From assembly GCF_946479755.1 (NCBI RefSeq), contig NZ_CAMLHC010000012.1, positions 124,001 to 188,000 of the forward strand: 64,000 nt of DNA. Direction: 5' to 3'. Numbering within the stretch: position 1 is the first letter of the stretch; every line of letters begins with the position of its first letter. Source of the DNA: an uncultured Chitinophaga sp. (GTDB lineage: Bacteria > Bacteroidota > Bacteroidia > Chitinophagales > Chitinophagaceae). Under the pieces are notes generated by a model. It was given only the letters and a program-made list of their open reading frames with translations. It did no database searches and was not told the DNA's origin. Shown here one piece after another: positions 1-8,844 of this stretch. A program made the translations under genes and the position numbers.

Positions 1-420
1 GGCGATGCCTATTTCAAAAAAGCACTGAATATCGTTAATAACGCGCCCGACGGAAAAGACATCTCCGGATGGAAAGCGTATGAGGGAAACCGCAACCGCT
101 ACTGGCTACAGGATAACCTCCTGAATGCCAAATTCCTCAACTTCCACGATGTCATGTACCAGTACCACCGCAACGGGCTGGACGTTATGTATGAAGATGT
201 GAACAGGGGCCGCGCGTCGATCATGAACTGCCTCAACCTGCTGTATGCCATTCACCAGGACATACCCAACTCCATGTTGATGCAGACATTTTACTCCGCT
301 AAAGCCGACGAACTGCAGAAGATATTTTCCAAGGCCATGCCACAGGAGAAAATGAGGGCCGCCGAACTGCTGGCCCAGATGGACGTGCCCAACGCACAGA
401 AATATCAGCAGATGAAATAA
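1..420 (+). CDS. PorD-like T9SS protein (DUF4835), C-terminal part
   Basis: Open from the first base of the window, so the start and N-terminus lie outside it. The visible 139 residues resemble the end of the DUF4835/PorD family of Bacteroidota, which is linked to type IX secretion and gliding and normally has about 300 residues with a signal peptide. Recognisable family features are a segment with GLDVMYEDVNRGR, a helical run around NLLYAIHQD, and a closing stretch with FYSAKADELQKIFS and LLAQMDVPNAQKY. The DUF4296 lipoprotein follows after 42 bp on the same strand, suggesting co-transcription. The family call rests on recalled sequence pattern, and its exact role in T9SS is only partly known. 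Confidence 0.7.
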   Translation, partial: GDAYFKKALNIVNNAPDGKDISGWKAYEGNRNRYWLQDNLLNAKFLNFHDVMYQYHRNGLDVMYEDVNRGRASIMNCLNLLYAIHQDIPNSMLMQTFYSAKADELQKIFSKAMPQEKMRAAELLAQMDVPNAQKYQQMK

Positions 421-462
421 CAGCCGGTGAATAGCTCCGGCAACACAATTTTTTAGAAAAGA

Positions 463-945
463 ATGAACAACCGTTTTAAAGCGCTCGTAACAGGATTTAT
501 ATTTTTAATGGCAGCTTGTGGTGACCCGGGCAATGTCCCCAGGGAGTATATCCAGAAGGACAAGATGAGCAGTATACTGGTGGACATGACGCTGGCAGAC
601 GCCTATGGCAACGAAGTGAGCGCGCTGACAGCCGGTCCCGCGATGGACTCCGTCAGACAGGACAAAGTAAAGATCTACTACAAACAGATACTGGACCTGC
701 ACCAGGTGTCCGTGAAAGACTTTATGGCCAGCTATAACTGGTATGAAAGTCACCCGGACCGGATGAAAGATGTGTTCGAAAAAGTGCAGGCGGATATCGC
801 CAACAGAAAAAATCAACTGGGCAACCCGGTGGAAGAAAATGCGCCGGTGAAATTCCGTATGAAAAGCTTTTTCCCCAATGCCGACAAAGCTTTCCTGTTA
901 CCCGCTTCCGACACGGTACGCCCCTTTATCAAGCGACAGCCATAA
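463..945 (+). CDS. DUF4296 domain lipoprotein
   Basis: A 160-residue protein with a lipoprotein signal: basic start, hydrophobic stretch, then LMAAC with the lipidated Cys at residue 19. The rest ([21 protein letters not shown], then a helical region with [23 protein letters not shown]) matches the DUF4296 pattern, a small helical lipoprotein common in Bacteroidota whose function is not established. It probably sits in the periplasm on a membrane. It follows the PorD-like gene and is 22 bp upstream of the CoA-transferase A start, so the genes may share a transcript, though no functional link is evident. Confidence 0.8.
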   Translation: MNNRFKALVTGFIFLMAACGDPGNVPREYIQKDKMSSILVDMTLADAYGNEVSALTAGPAMDSVRQDKVKIYYKQILDLHQVSVKDFMASYNWYESHPDRMKDVFEKVQADIANRKNQLGNPVEENAPVKFRMKSFFPNADKAFLLPASDTVRPFIKRQP

Positions 946-967
946 GATCAACATAAAACACCAAAAC

Positions 968-1660
968 ATGAACAAAGTAGTAGCAAATGCAGACGAAGCC
1001 ATACAGGACATCCGGGATGGCGCGGTGGTAATGCTGGGGGGATTTGGTTTGTGTGGTATTCCGGAGAATTGTATCGCAGCGCTGGTCAGAAAGGGCGTAA
1101 AAGAACTGACCTGTATTTCCAACAACGCCGGGGTCGATGACTTCGGCCTGGGCCTGTTGCTGAAAACCCGCCAGATCCGCAAGATGATGTCTTCCTATGT
1201 CGGCGAAAACGCAGAGTTTGAACGACAGCTGCTGGCCGGCGAGCTGGAAGTGGACCTGATCCCGCAGGGCACCCTCGCCACCCGCATACAGATGGCCGGT
1301 ATGGGCATTCCCGCCTTTTTCACCCCCGCAGGTTACGGCACCGAAGTGGCTGCCGGTAAAGAAACCCGTGAATTCAACGGCAAACACTATCTCATGGAGA
1401 TGGCGCTGCACGCCGATTTCTCTATCGTAAAAGCCTGGAAAGGCGATACCATGGGCAACCTGGTATTCCGCAAAACAACCCGCAATTTCAGCACGTCCAT
1501 GGCCAAAGCAGGTAATATCACCATCGCGGAAGTGGAAGAGCTGGTACAGCCGGGAGAACTGGACCCTGACCATATCCATGTGCCGGGTATCTATGTGCAT
1601 CGCATCTTCGCGGGCGCCGGTTATGAAAAACGGATAGAACGCCGGACGGTTCAGATGTAA
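968..1660 (+). CDS. scoA: 3-oxoacid CoA-transferase, subunit A
   Basis: Subunit A of a heterodimeric succinyl-CoA:3-oxoacid (acetoacetate) CoA-transferase, which moves CoA from succinyl-CoA to a 3-oxoacid in the cytoplasm for ketone body or short-chain acid use. 230 residues, the usual length. The glycine-rich [10 protein letters not shown] motif near residue 25 and the [12 protein letters not shown] region are typical of family I CoA-transferase alpha subunits. The frame is open upstream to 878, but the ATG at 968 gives the conserved N-terminus and avoids overlapping the lipoprotein gene. The subunit B gene follows 47 bp downstream. Confidence 0.93.
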   Translation: MNKVVANADEAIQDIRDGAVVMLGGFGLCGIPENCIAALVRKGVKELTCISNNAGVDDFGLGLLLKTRQIRKMMSSYVGENAEFERQLLAGELEVDLIPQGTLATRIQMAGMGIPAFFTPAGYGTEVAAGKETREFNGKHYLMEMALHADFSIVKAWKGDTMGNLVFRKTTRNFSTSMAKAGNITIAEVEELVQPGELDPDHIHVPGIYVHRIFAGAGYEKRIERRTVQM

Positions 1661-1707
1661 CCCTCACGCTTGCACGTCATTATTCCACTCTCCAAAATCA
1701 GTACGTT

Positions 1708-2364
1708 ATGCCTCTCGATAAATTTGGTATCGCCAAAAGAATAGCAAAGGAATTAAAAGACGGTATGTATGTCAACCTGGGTATCGGTATCCCTACGCTG
1801 GTTGCCAATTACATCCCCGCCGGTATCTCCATTATGCTGCAGTCTGAAAACGGTATGCTCGGTATGGGACCTTACCCCTCTGCAGATGATATAGATCCGG
1901 ACCTCATCAACGCCGGTAAAGAAACCGTGACCCTCCTGCCCGGCGGCAGCTTTTTCGATTCTGCCGAAAGTTTCGGTATGATCCGTGCCGGTAAGGTAGA
2001 CCTCACCGTGCTGGGCGCCATGGAAGTGGCCGACAATGGCGATATCGCCAACTGGAAAATACCAGGTAAAATGGTGAAAGGCATGGGCGGCGCTATGGAC
2101 CTCGTGGCCTCCGCGCAGAACATTATCGTGGCCATGATGCACACCAACCCCAAAGGCGAAAGCAAGCTGCTCCCCGCCTGTACGTTACCCCTCACCGGCG
2201 TTAGTTGCGTAAAGAAAATAGTGACCGATCTCGCCGTGATGGAAGTCACGCCCGATGGGTTCCGCCTGCTGGAACGCGCTCCGGATGTAAGCGTGGAAGA
2301 AATCAAGGCGAAAACTGCCGGCAGATTGATCGTTGAAGGAGAGATCCCCGTTGTAGTGGTTTAA
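1708..2364 (+). CDS. scoB: 3-oxoacid CoA-transferase, subunit B
   Basis: Partner of the preceding subunit A; together they form the active CoA-transferase. 218 residues, normal length. The SENG motif carries the glutamate (Glu47) that forms the covalent glutamyl-CoA intermediate in this family, followed by GMLGMGPYP. The catalytic subunit is therefore intact. A strong intrinsic terminator begins 17 bp after the stop codon and closes the transcription unit. Confidence 0.94.
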   Translation: MPLDKFGIAKRIAKELKDGMYVNLGIGIPTLVANYIPAGISIMLQSENGMLGMGPYPSADDIDPDLINAGKETVTLLPGGSFFDSAESFGMIRAGKVDLTVLGAMEVADNGDIANWKIPGKMVKGMGGAMDLVASAQNIIVAMMHTNPKGESKLLPACTLPLTGVSCVKKIVTDLAVMEVTPDGFRLLERAPDVSVEEIKAKTAGRLIVEGEIPVVVV

Positions 2365-2380
2365 ATAACAACATAAAAAA

Positions 2381-2412
2381 GCCCCGCCTGGTAACAAACA
2401 GGCGGGGCTTTT
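2381..2412 (+). terminator. Intrinsic terminator after scoB
   Basis: A perfect 10-bp GC-rich stem (2381-2390 pairs with 2399-2408) with an 8-nt loop, followed by a T run. It lies just after the scoB stop. Confidence 0.9.
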
Positions 2413-2593
2413 TATGCTTATATATGATTTGGTGTACAGGTGTTTTTTAAAGCCGGAAGCGGTTGTTTTTTAACGTTTTCTTTCAGTGGCAACGGCGGTG
2501 GCATGCCGCCATGGCTGCGGTAACTCCCCGAAAAGAGGTCGCTGAAATGACAAAATAATTGGGTAACTTACAACTTGCTAAATACAGATCGAG

Positions 2594-3433
2594 GTGCAAG
2601 TTGGTTTTCTCTGTTATAATGGTAAATATTTTCCTTCCGGTGACCCGATTTTTACGGCGGACAACCGTTCCTTCCGTTACGGAGACGGCTGTTTCGAAAC
2701 GATGCGGGTACAGCGGGGCGAAGTGGTATTAGGCGACCTGCATTTCGAACGCCTGCTGGCCAGCCTTAACCTTCTCCATTTTGACATTCCGGCCCATTTC
2801 ACCAAAGCCTTTTTCCTCCGGCAGATAGCTGACCTGTGCCATAAGAATAACCTGCCGGACATGGCACGGGTGAGGTTCACCGTATTCCGCGCGGATGGCG
2901 GGTTATACGAGCCGCTTAATAACATTCCCTCGTATCTCATACAGGCATCTGAACTGAACAGCACCGTATTGGAGCTGAATGAAAACGGCCTGGTGCTCGA
3001 TATCTTTCCCGACGCCCGGAAGACCAGTGATAAATTCTCCTCGATAAAATCCAACAACTGTCTCCCGTATGTAATGGGCGCTATGTACGGCAAACAACAC
3101 GGCTTCAACGAAGTGCTGCTGCTCAATCAGTACGGCCGTGTGGCAGACAGTACCATCGCCAATGTGTTTATGGTGCATCATAAAACCATCTACACACCGC
3201 CGCTGACTGAAGGCGGGGTATGCGGGGTGATGCGCAAACACCTGTTGAGGTCAGAACTTCCTTTTAAAATAGAAGAAAAACCACTCACCGTGGAGGATCT
3301 GGAAAACGCAGATGAGATATTCCTGACGAACGCCATACAAGGCATCCGCTGGGTTGGTCTCTTCCGGGACAGCAGCTATGGTAACGCCACCGCTGCCATT
3401 TTACACGAAGTATTATTCGATGGCAAAGTCTAG
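2594..3433 (+). CDS. Class IV aminotransferase (PabC/branched-chain type)
   Basis: A PLP enzyme of the fold-IV aminotransferase/lyase family, which includes aminodeoxychorismate lyase, branched-chain and D-amino acid aminotransferases. 279 residues. FRYGDGCFETMRV near residue 30 is the family's N-terminal signature, and the region KFSSIKSNNCLPYV holds the probable PLP lysine. The strand that usually contains an acidic residue reads NQYGRVADSTIANVF. The only plausible start is GTG at 2594, because an in-frame stop lies at 2579 and the next ATG falls inside the signature. It overlaps the photolyase gene by 14 bp. Substrate cannot be told from sequence; the 4-amino-4-deoxychorismate lyase role for folate is one possibility. 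Confidence 0.8.
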   Translation: MQVGFLCYNGKYFPSGDPIFTADNRSFRYGDGCFETMRVQRGEVVLGDLHFERLLASLNLLHFDIPAHFTKAFFLRQIADLCHKNNLPDMARVRFTVFRADGGLYEPLNNIPSYLIQASELNSTVLELNENGLVLDIFPDARKTSDKFSSIKSNNCLPYVMGAMYGKQHGFNEVLLLNQYGRVADSTIANVFMVHHKTIYTPPLTEGGVCGVMRKHLLRSELPFKIEEKPLTVEDLENADEIFLTNAIQGIRWVGLFRDSSYGNATAAILHEVLFDGKV

Positions 3434-4739
3434 TATAAAACCTGTTGTTAACCTTTGCTGGTTTCGCCGCGATCTGCGGCTATACGACCAGGCAGCTTTA
3501 TATCACGCTTTAAAAGACGAACACCCTGTAGTACCGGTGTTTGTGTTTGATACAGCGATACTCGACGATCTGGAAGATAAAACAGACCGCCGTGTGCACT
3601 TCATTCATCAGGCGCTCGAAGCGATGCAGCAGCAACTGACCGCCGCGGGCGCCTCAATGGATGTTTTTTACGGAACACCCGAAGCCGCCTTTCAGCACTG
3701 GACCTCCCGCTATAACGTCCGTAAAGTATTTACCAACAACGATTATGAACCGTATGCCCGTAAACGTGATTCGGCCATCGCAGCGCTGCTGAAAGCGGAG
3801 AATATCTCTTTTCATAGTTATAAAGACCATGTCGTCTTTGAAAAGAAAGAAGTATTGAAGGATAACGGTGACCCCTATACGATATTTACGCCTTACAGTA
3901 AAAGATGGCTGGCCACCCTGACGCCTTTTTATTACAAGCCTTACCCGGTGGAGAAGTATACAGGCAACTGGCACCGGCAGGCGCCGTTGAAAATACCTTC
4001 GCTGAAAACGATGGGGTTCACTGCTGCACAAACGACATTTCCGCCAGCAGAGATTCCGGATAATATTATTCGTCATTACGGGGAAACCCGCGATATCCCT
4101 GCCATACAGGGCACTTCCCGGTTGGGGGTACATCTGCGGTTTGGCACGGTCAGTATCCGTGAACTGGTAAAAACAGCGCTGGAAGAGAATGACACCTTCC
4201 TGAAAGAATTGATCTGGCGGGAGTTTTTCCAGATGATCCTGTGGCATTTTCCGGAGGTAGCGCACACTTCGTTTAAGAAAGAATACGATCGTATTGTGTG
4301 GCGGAATGATGAAAAGGATTTTGAGCGCTGGTGTCAGGGACAGACAGGTTATCCTATTGTGGATGCAGGGATGCGGGAACTGAATGCCACCGGCTTTATG
4401 CATAACCGGGTGAGGATGATCACCGCCAGCTTTCTGACCAAACACCTGTTGATCGACTGGCGCTGGGGAGAAGCTTATTTTGCAGCAAAGCTGCTGGACT
4501 ACGATCTGGCTTCCAACAACGGTAACTGGCAATGGGCAGCGGGTTGTGGTTGTGATGCGGCACCTTATTTCAGGGTGTTTAATCCATCGTTGCAAACACA
4601 GAAGTTTGATAAAGAACTGCGTTATATCCGTCGCTGGGTGCCGGAGCTGGACGAGTTTTCTTACCCGGCTCCGATGGTGGAGCATGATGTGGCGAGGAAA
4701 AGAGCGTTGGAAGTGTATGGAAAGGCGCTTTCACGCTAA
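3420..4739 (+). CDS. phrB: Deoxyribodipyrimidine photolyase
   Basis: Light-driven repair enzyme that splits UV-induced pyrimidine dimers using FAD. 439 residues. The N-terminal Rossmann-type antenna domain begins with NLCWFRRDLRLYDQAAL. The C-terminal FAD domain shows RLGVHLRFGTVS, the WREFFQMIL segment, GYPIVDAGMRELNATGFMHNR, and NGNWQWAAGCGCDAAPYF followed by FNPSLQ, all hallmarks of class I photolyase/cryptochromes. The frame is open upstream to 3354, but the ATG at 3420 fits the conserved N-terminus. The last codons and stop lie inside the left arm of a long inverted repeat, so its C-terminal tail may have been set by that element. A cryptochrome-type photoreceptor is the alternative. Confidence 0.9.
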   Translation: MAKSSIKPVVNLCWFRRDLRLYDQAALYHALKDEHPVVPVFVFDTAILDDLEDKTDRRVHFIHQALEAMQQQLTAAGASMDVFYGTPEAAFQHWTSRYNVRKVFTNNDYEPYARKRDSAIAALLKAENISFHSYKDHVVFEKKEVLKDNGDPYTIFTPYSKRWLATLTPFYYKPYPVEKYTGNWHRQAPLKIPSLKTMGFTAAQTTFPPAEIPDNIIRHYGETRDIPAIQGTSRLGVHLRFGTVSIRELVKTALEENDTFLKELIWREFFQMILWHFPEVAHTSFKKEYDRIVWRNDEKDFERWCQGQTGYPIVDAGMRELNATGFMHNRVRMITASFLTKHLLIDWRWGEAYFAAKLLDYDLASNNGNWQWAAGCGCDAAPYFRVFNPSLQTQKFDKELRYIRRWVPELDEFSYPAPMVEHDVARKRALEVYGKALSR

Positions 4740-4998
4740 GTTTTTTTCTCGCAAAGCCCGCAGAGAACATGGGTTGTTTTAAGCTCGCAAAGGAGCGGAG
4801 ATTGGCTGCTCGCGCTCATCTTTTATTTTTCCTCTTTTTCCTCTTTTTTTCTTTTGCTTTTTTATAATGCTATTGCTGAAGTTATTATTCAGCAGGCAGG
4901 TGTTTAATGTGATCAACAACTGTTGATCTTCGCTTCTTTGCGAGCTTAAAACAACCCATGTTCTCTGCGGGCTTTGCGAGAGAAGATCTTAACGTGAA
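4730..4998. repeat. Long inverted repeat with about 71-bp arms
   Basis: The arm at 4730-4800 is almost identical to the reverse complement of 4928-4998, with a few mismatches near the ends and one short stretch close to 4740. The arms surround about 127 bp of AT-rich DNA. Each arm contains the stop codon of its neighbouring gene (phrB at 4737-4739 and mqnD at 4989-4991). The core words GCTTTGCGAGAG and GCGGGCTTTGCG recur elsewhere in the window, so this is one copy of a dispersed intergenic repeat family. In RNA it would form a very stable hairpin and could end transcription from both sides. Confidence 0.85.
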
Positions 4999-5789
4999 GC
5001 AATTTTTTCGGCGGCTGTCATCAGGGCATCCACCGCTGCGTGGCCTTCTTTACCAAGGTCAAGACTGAAATCGTTGACATACAGATCTATATGCTGGCGC
5101 ATCACCTGTTCGTCCATTTCCTGTGCGTGTGATTTGATGTAGTCGGACAGCTGCGGATATTCATTGTAGGCATGCTGCAGGCTTTTATGGATCAGGGCAT
5201 CTACCTGCGCGCGTGTATCGGCGGGAACGTCTTTACGGATGAAGATACCACCGAGGGGGATCGGGTTGCCCGTGGTGGACTCCCAGTATTCGCCCATGTC
5301 CATAAGTTTCACGAGGCCTTTGAGCTGATAGGTGAAACGGTTTTCGTGGATGATCACGCCGGCGTCCACGTCACCGTTGAGCACTGCATTTTCGATATCT
5401 GAAAACACCATCACCTTTTTACGGGTCGCTTCCGGAAAAGCAATGGAAAAGAGGAGGTTGGCGGTAGTATTTTCGCCGGGGATGGCTATTGTCAGATTTT
5501 TGATTTCTTCCCGTGGGATATCTTTCTTCGCGATGAGCAGGGGACCGCAGCCGCGGCCCAGGGCGCTGCCGCTGTTGAGCAGGTCATATTTGTCCTTTAC
5601 TTTCAGGTATACGGCAAAACTCAGCTTGGTGACGGGCAGTTTCCCTTCGAGGGCCCAGCGGTTGAGCGTTTCCACGTCTTCCAGCTGTGTATCAAATGTC
5701 AGTCCTTGCGTATCGATCTTGTTATTAACCATGGCATCGAAGATAAATGTATCGTTCGGGCAGGGTGAGAAACCTAATGATAAGTGCAT
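4989..5789 (-). CDS. mqnD: 1,4-dihydroxy-6-naphthoate synthase (menaquinone, futalosine pathway)
   Basis: Converts cyclic dehypoxanthine futalosine to 1,4-dihydroxy-6-naphthoate in the futalosine route to menaquinone. 266 residues, typical length. The start LSLGFSPCPNDTFIF is diagnostic of MqnD, which has a periplasmic-binding-protein-like two-lobed fold; the middle shows GRGCGPLLIAK and VIIHENRFTY, also typical. It lies 21 bp downstream of mqnB, so the two pathway genes form an operon. Its stop codon lies in the right arm of the inverted repeat. Confidence 0.94.
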   Translation of the reverse strand: MHLSLGFSPCPNDTFIFDAMVNNKIDTQGLTFDTQLEDVETLNRWALEGKLPVTKLSFAVYLKVKDKYDLLNSGSALGRGCGPLLIAKKDIPREEIKNLTIAIPGENTTANLLFSIAFPEATRKKVMVFSDIENAVLNGDVDAGVIIHENRFTYQLKGLVKLMDMGEYWESTTGNPIPLGGIFIRKDVPADTRAQVDALIHKSLQHAYNEYPQLSDYIKSHAQEMDEQVMRQHIDLYVNDFSLDLGKEGHAAVDALMTAAEKIASR

Positions 5790-5810
5790 ATACTTAGAAA
5801 ATTTTATTTG

Positions 5811-6497
5811 TTAACATAAGCCGGCCAGTGACTTGACAGTTGAAACGAGTTCATCATTCAACTGTTTGACGGCCAGCGGGATATTCCATTTGCTCTTGTC
5901 CCGTATTTCCACATAGTTGGAGATACTGCGCAGCTGGAGGAAGGGAATATTTTCCGAGAGGCAGGCGTAATGGAAGGCGGCGCCTTCCATGCTTTCCACG
6001 TCGGGCATGTATTTGCTTTCCAGCCGGGTGATGGTGGGGATGCTGCCGCTGACCATATTCACGCTGACGCCGGTAGCTTTGGGCAGGTGGGGCAGGTAAG
6101 GCAGGCCGGCGAAGGAATTCACCAGGGCATTGCCGGAGAAGGGAGGCTGTGAGGCCTGCCAGAGTTGTATATCAAATAAATCTTTAAACTGATCCTGGTC
6201 TTCCGCGCCGAGGTCGGCGAGGTATTCGCGTTCTACCATCACGACGGAGCCGAGGGCCCATTCATGGCGGAAAGAGCCGGCGATACCGGCCTGCAGGGCC
6301 ACATCGGGGCGGTTGGTGGCAAGGTAGCGGCCCAGGCTGTAGGCGTAATGCATCATGCCGATACCGGCAATCAGTAATTGAATGTCGCAGTTGGCCAGGC
6401 GGTATTGGTGGGCAGATACTTTTTGGCTTTCACGGTCCAGGAATTGCAGAAAAGGCTGGACTTCCAGTATGGTCGCAGCGGTAACCAATAATTTCAT
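5811..6497 (-). CDS. mqnB: Futalosine hydrolase
   Basis: Nucleoside hydrolase that removes hypoxanthine from futalosine to give dehypoxanthine futalosine in menaquinone synthesis. 228 residues from the ATG at 6497; an upstream ATG at 6515 would add six residues. The purine phosphorylase/hydrolase fold shows at LLVTAATILEVQPFL, IAGIGMMHYAYSLG, and VESMEGAAFHYAC, the last being the conserved substrate-binding glutamate region. Pairing with mqnD 21 bp downstream supports MqnB rather than MTA/SAH nucleosidase. Confidence 0.92.
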   Translation of the reverse strand: MKLLVTAATILEVQPFLQFLDRESQKVSAHQYRLANCDIQLLIAGIGMMHYAYSLGRYLATNRPDVALQAGIAGSFRHEWALGSVVMVEREYLADLGAEDQDQFKDLFDIQLWQASQPPFSGNALVNSFAGLPYLPHLPKATGVSVNMVSGSIPTITRLESKYMPDVESMEGAAFHYACLSENIPFLQLRSISNYVEIRDKSKWNIPLAVKQLNDELVSTVKSLAGLC

Positions 6498-6562
6498 GCG
6501 GTAAAAATACGGCAAAAATGATCGCTGGCAGTGTAAAACAATTGACAGGAATAAGGATAAAC

Positions 6563-6594
6563 TTGGGACTACTCAGAGAATAGTGGTATTTTTG
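6563..6594 (+). promoter_or_regulatory. Bacteroidota-type promoter for queD
   Basis: TTG at 6563-6565, 21 nt spacer, then TATTTTTG at 6587-6594, matching the -33 and -7 elements of the Bacteroidota housekeeping sigma factor. Transcription would start near 6599-6601, 12-14 nt before the ATG at 6613. This also argues against the longer frame start at 6583, which lies inside the promoter. Confidence 0.6.
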
Positions 6595-6612
6595 CGAAAA
6601 TTTTTTGCAATA

Positions 6613-7026
6613 ATGATTTATTTAACGCGAGTAGAGAACTTTAATGCAGCGCATAAGTTGTCTAACCCGGCATGGAGCAAAGAAAAGAACGAGGAAGTAT
6701 TTGGAAAATGTGCCAATGACAACTGGCATGGTCATAACTATGAATTGCATGTAACCATAAAAGGTAACCCTGATCCGGAAACCGGTTTTGTGTTCAATGC
6801 CAAGACTTTGGGTGTGATTATCCGGGATGCTGTTATTGAGAAGATAGACCATCGGAACCTCAATCTGGACGTGGATTTTATGGCGGGTAAGTTTACATCG
6901 GCCGAAAATCTGGCGATCGCTATCTGGGACCAGTTGACCCCGCATTTACCGGCAGAGGTACAGCTGCATTGCATCAAGCTGTATGAAACTCCCCGTATAT
7001 ACGTGGAATATTACGGCGGCAAATAA
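6613..7026 (+). CDS. queD: 6-carboxytetrahydropterin synthase (QueD/PTPS family)
   Basis: Acts on dihydroneopterin triphosphate; in queuosine synthesis it makes 6-carboxy-tetrahydropterin, the substrate of QueE, whose gene is at 50385-51011. 137 residues. Zinc ligands are His14 (NAAHKL) and His39/His41 (WHGHNY), with the candidate catalytic Cys33. The Cys and His spacing (19, 25, 27) equals that of eukaryotic-type PTPS, so a 6-pyruvoyl-tetrahydropterin synthase activity cannot be excluded. The start at ATG 6613 follows a good promoter. folE, making its substrate, follows 85 bp downstream. Confidence 0.9.
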   Translation: MIYLTRVENFNAAHKLSNPAWSKEKNEEVFGKCANDNWHGHNYELHVTIKGNPDPETGFVFNAKTLGVIIRDAVIEKIDHRNLNLDVDFMAGKFTSAENLAIAIWDQLTPHLPAEVQLHCIKLYETPRIYVEYYGGK

Positions 7027-7111
7027 CATTGCCCACGCCTAATAGTATGACTTTGTGCAGTATTGGCAGGTGCGGGATAAGCATTTGGAATTCGAATAAA
7101 ATCATATAAGA

Positions 7112-7699
7112 ATGGCGTATAATAAGGTTGAAAGTTACGATGAAAAGATCACGTCCGGTCTTGTAAAGAACTATAAAGAATGCCTCGAGCTGCTGGGAGA
7201 AGATGCTGAAAGGGAAGGATTGCTGAAAACACCGGAAAGGATGGCGAAAGCCATGCAATACCTGACGCAGGGGTATCAGCTCGATGCACGGGAAATACTG
7301 AACGGCGCCAAATTTACGGAGGCCTACAGTGAAATGGTGATCGTAAAAGATATAGAGCTGTATTCCATGTGCGAGCACCATATGCTGCCTTTCTTCGGGA
7401 AAGCGCATGTGGCATATATCCCCAACGGCTATATCACCGGTCTGAGCAAACTGGCCCGCGTGGTGGACGTATATGCCCGCCGGCTCCAGGTGCAGGAACG
7501 CATGACCCACCAGATCCTGGATGCTATCCAGGAAACACTGCAGCCCCAGGGCGTAGCGGTGGTGATCGAAGCGCAGCACCTCTGCATGATGATGCGCGGC
7601 GTGTCCAAACAAAACTCCATTACCACCACTTCCGCTTTCAGCGGCCAGTTCCAGGATGGTACCACCAGGAGCGAGTTCATGAAACTGATTAAAAAATAA
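7112..7699 (+). CDS. folE: GTP cyclohydrolase I
   Basis: Opens the GTP ring to form 7,8-dihydroneopterin triphosphate, the first step toward folate and queuosine. 195 residues, the standard length. The zinc site is complete: Cys87 and His90 in [10 protein letters not shown], and Cys158 in QHLCMMMRG, at the same spacing as the E. coli enzyme. [14 protein letters not shown] and the end TTTSAFSG are typical. It lies just after queD, which consumes its product, and a perfect hairpin terminator follows. Confidence 0.97.
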   Translation: MAYNKVESYDEKITSGLVKNYKECLELLGEDAEREGLLKTPERMAKAMQYLTQGYQLDAREILNGAKFTEAYSEMVIVKDIELYSMCEHHMLPFFGKAHVAYIPNGYITGLSKLARVVDVYARRLQVQERMTHQILDAIQETLQPQGVAVVIEAQHLCMMMRGVSKQNSITTTSAFSGQFQDGTTRSEFMKLIKK

Positions 7700-7715
7700 G
7701 TCCCCCCGGACACCC

Positions 7716-7755
7716 AAAAATGGTTTAACCAGCAACTGGTTAAACCATTTTTTGT
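7716..7755 (+). terminator. Intrinsic terminator after folE
   Basis: Perfect 17-bp stem (7716-7732 with 7736-7752) around a CAA loop, with T-rich sequence on the 3' side. It lies about 17 bp after the folE stop. Confidence 0.88.
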
Positions 7756-7821
7756 TTTAATGCTTTTTTGATGCAGCTTTGCAGCACCTGTAATAATTCT
7801 TTATTAAATTCTAATTGATTG

Positions 7822-7829
7822 TATATTTG
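7822..7829 (+). promoter_or_regulatory. Possible -7 box for fabD
   Basis: TATATTTG matches the TAnnTTTG element and lies 41 nt before the fabD ATG. No TTG is found at the expected distance upstream, so this is a weak call. Confidence 0.35.
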
Positions 7830-7870
7830 AATTATTTTTTATCTGATATAAACACTACAATATAGCAACC

Positions 7871-8761
7871 ATGAAGCATGCATATGTATTTCCCGGGCAG
7901 GCATCGCAATTTCCGGGTATGGGTAAAAACCTGTATGACACCAACGAGAAAGCAAAGGAACTGTTTGAGAAAGCCAACGAAATCCTGGGATTCCGCATCT
8001 CTGATGTAATGTTTACCGGCACTGAAGAAGACCTGAAACAAACCAAAGTAACGCAGCCGGCCGTATTTCTTCATGCTGTGATCGCTTTCCTGACCACAGA
8101 ACATTCCCAGCCGGAAATGGTCGCAGGTCACTCCCTGGGAGAATTCTCCGCCCTCGTTGCCAACGGGGTGCTGTCTTTCGAGGAAGCGCTGCGCCTGGTA
8201 GCCATCAGGGCTAATGCCATGCAGAAAGCATGCGAACAACAACCTTCTACCATGGCCGTGATCCTCGGCATGGAAGATGCCAAAGTAGAAGAAATTTGCG
8301 CCAAAGTAGCCGCTGAAACCAATGAAGTGGTAGTACCGGCCAACTATAACAGCCCTGGTCAGCTGGTGATCTCCGGCACCCTGAAAGCGGTGGAGACAGC
8401 CTGTGCGGAATTAAAAGCTGCCGGCGCTAAAAGAGCGATGATCCTGCCGGTAGGAGGCGCCTTCCACTCTCCGCTGATGGAATCAGCCCGTGAAGAACTG
8501 AAAGCTGCTATCGAAAAAGCGGCCTTCAATACACCGGTCTGCCCGGTATACCAAAACGTGGTAGCTGCTGCGGTGACAGAACCGGCTCAGATCAAACAGA
8601 ACCTGATCGACCAGCTCACCGGCCCGGTAAAATGGAGCCAGTCTGTATTGGCCATGGTAGCTGATGGTGCGACTGAATTCACCGAAGTAGGTCCGGGTAA
8701 AGTGTTACAGGGACTGGTGCAGAAAATTGCCAAAGAAGTGACTGTTAATGGCATCAGCTGA
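7871..8761 (+). CDS. fabD: Malonyl-CoA:ACP transacylase
   Basis: Transfers malonyl from CoA to acyl carrier protein, providing the extender for fatty acid synthesis. 296 residues. The nucleophile Ser88 sits in AGHSLGEFSAL, and the catalytic His is in GGAFHSPLM near residue 198. QASQFPGMG near the N-terminus and NYNSPGQLVISG are family signatures. It stands alone between two strong terminators, unlike the fab clusters of many other bacteria; fabH lies about 9 kb away on the other strand. Confidence 0.96.
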   Translation: MKHAYVFPGQASQFPGMGKNLYDTNEKAKELFEKANEILGFRISDVMFTGTEEDLKQTKVTQPAVFLHAVIAFLTTEHSQPEMVAGHSLGEFSALVANGVLSFEEALRLVAIRANAMQKACEQQPSTMAVILGMEDAKVEEICAKVAAETNEVVVPANYNSPGQLVISGTLKAVETACAELKAAGAKRAMILPVGGAFHSPLMESAREELKAAIEKAAFNTPVCPVYQNVVAAAVTEPAQIKQNLIDQLTGPVKWSQSVLAMVADGATEFTEVGPGKVLQGLVQKIAKEVTVNGIS

Positions 8762-8782
8762 TTAACGGAACGTTACGAATAG

Positions 8783-8820
8783 AAAAAGCAGCAGTGATCA
8801 TTGATCGCTGCTGCTTTTTT
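8783..8820 (+). terminator. Intrinsic terminator after fabD
   Basis: Long stem of about 17 bp between 8783-8800 and 8802-8820 with one G-T type pair and a run of T at the end. Confidence 0.9.
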
Positions 8821-8844
8821 AATTGTCTCTTATCTTATCGGGAG

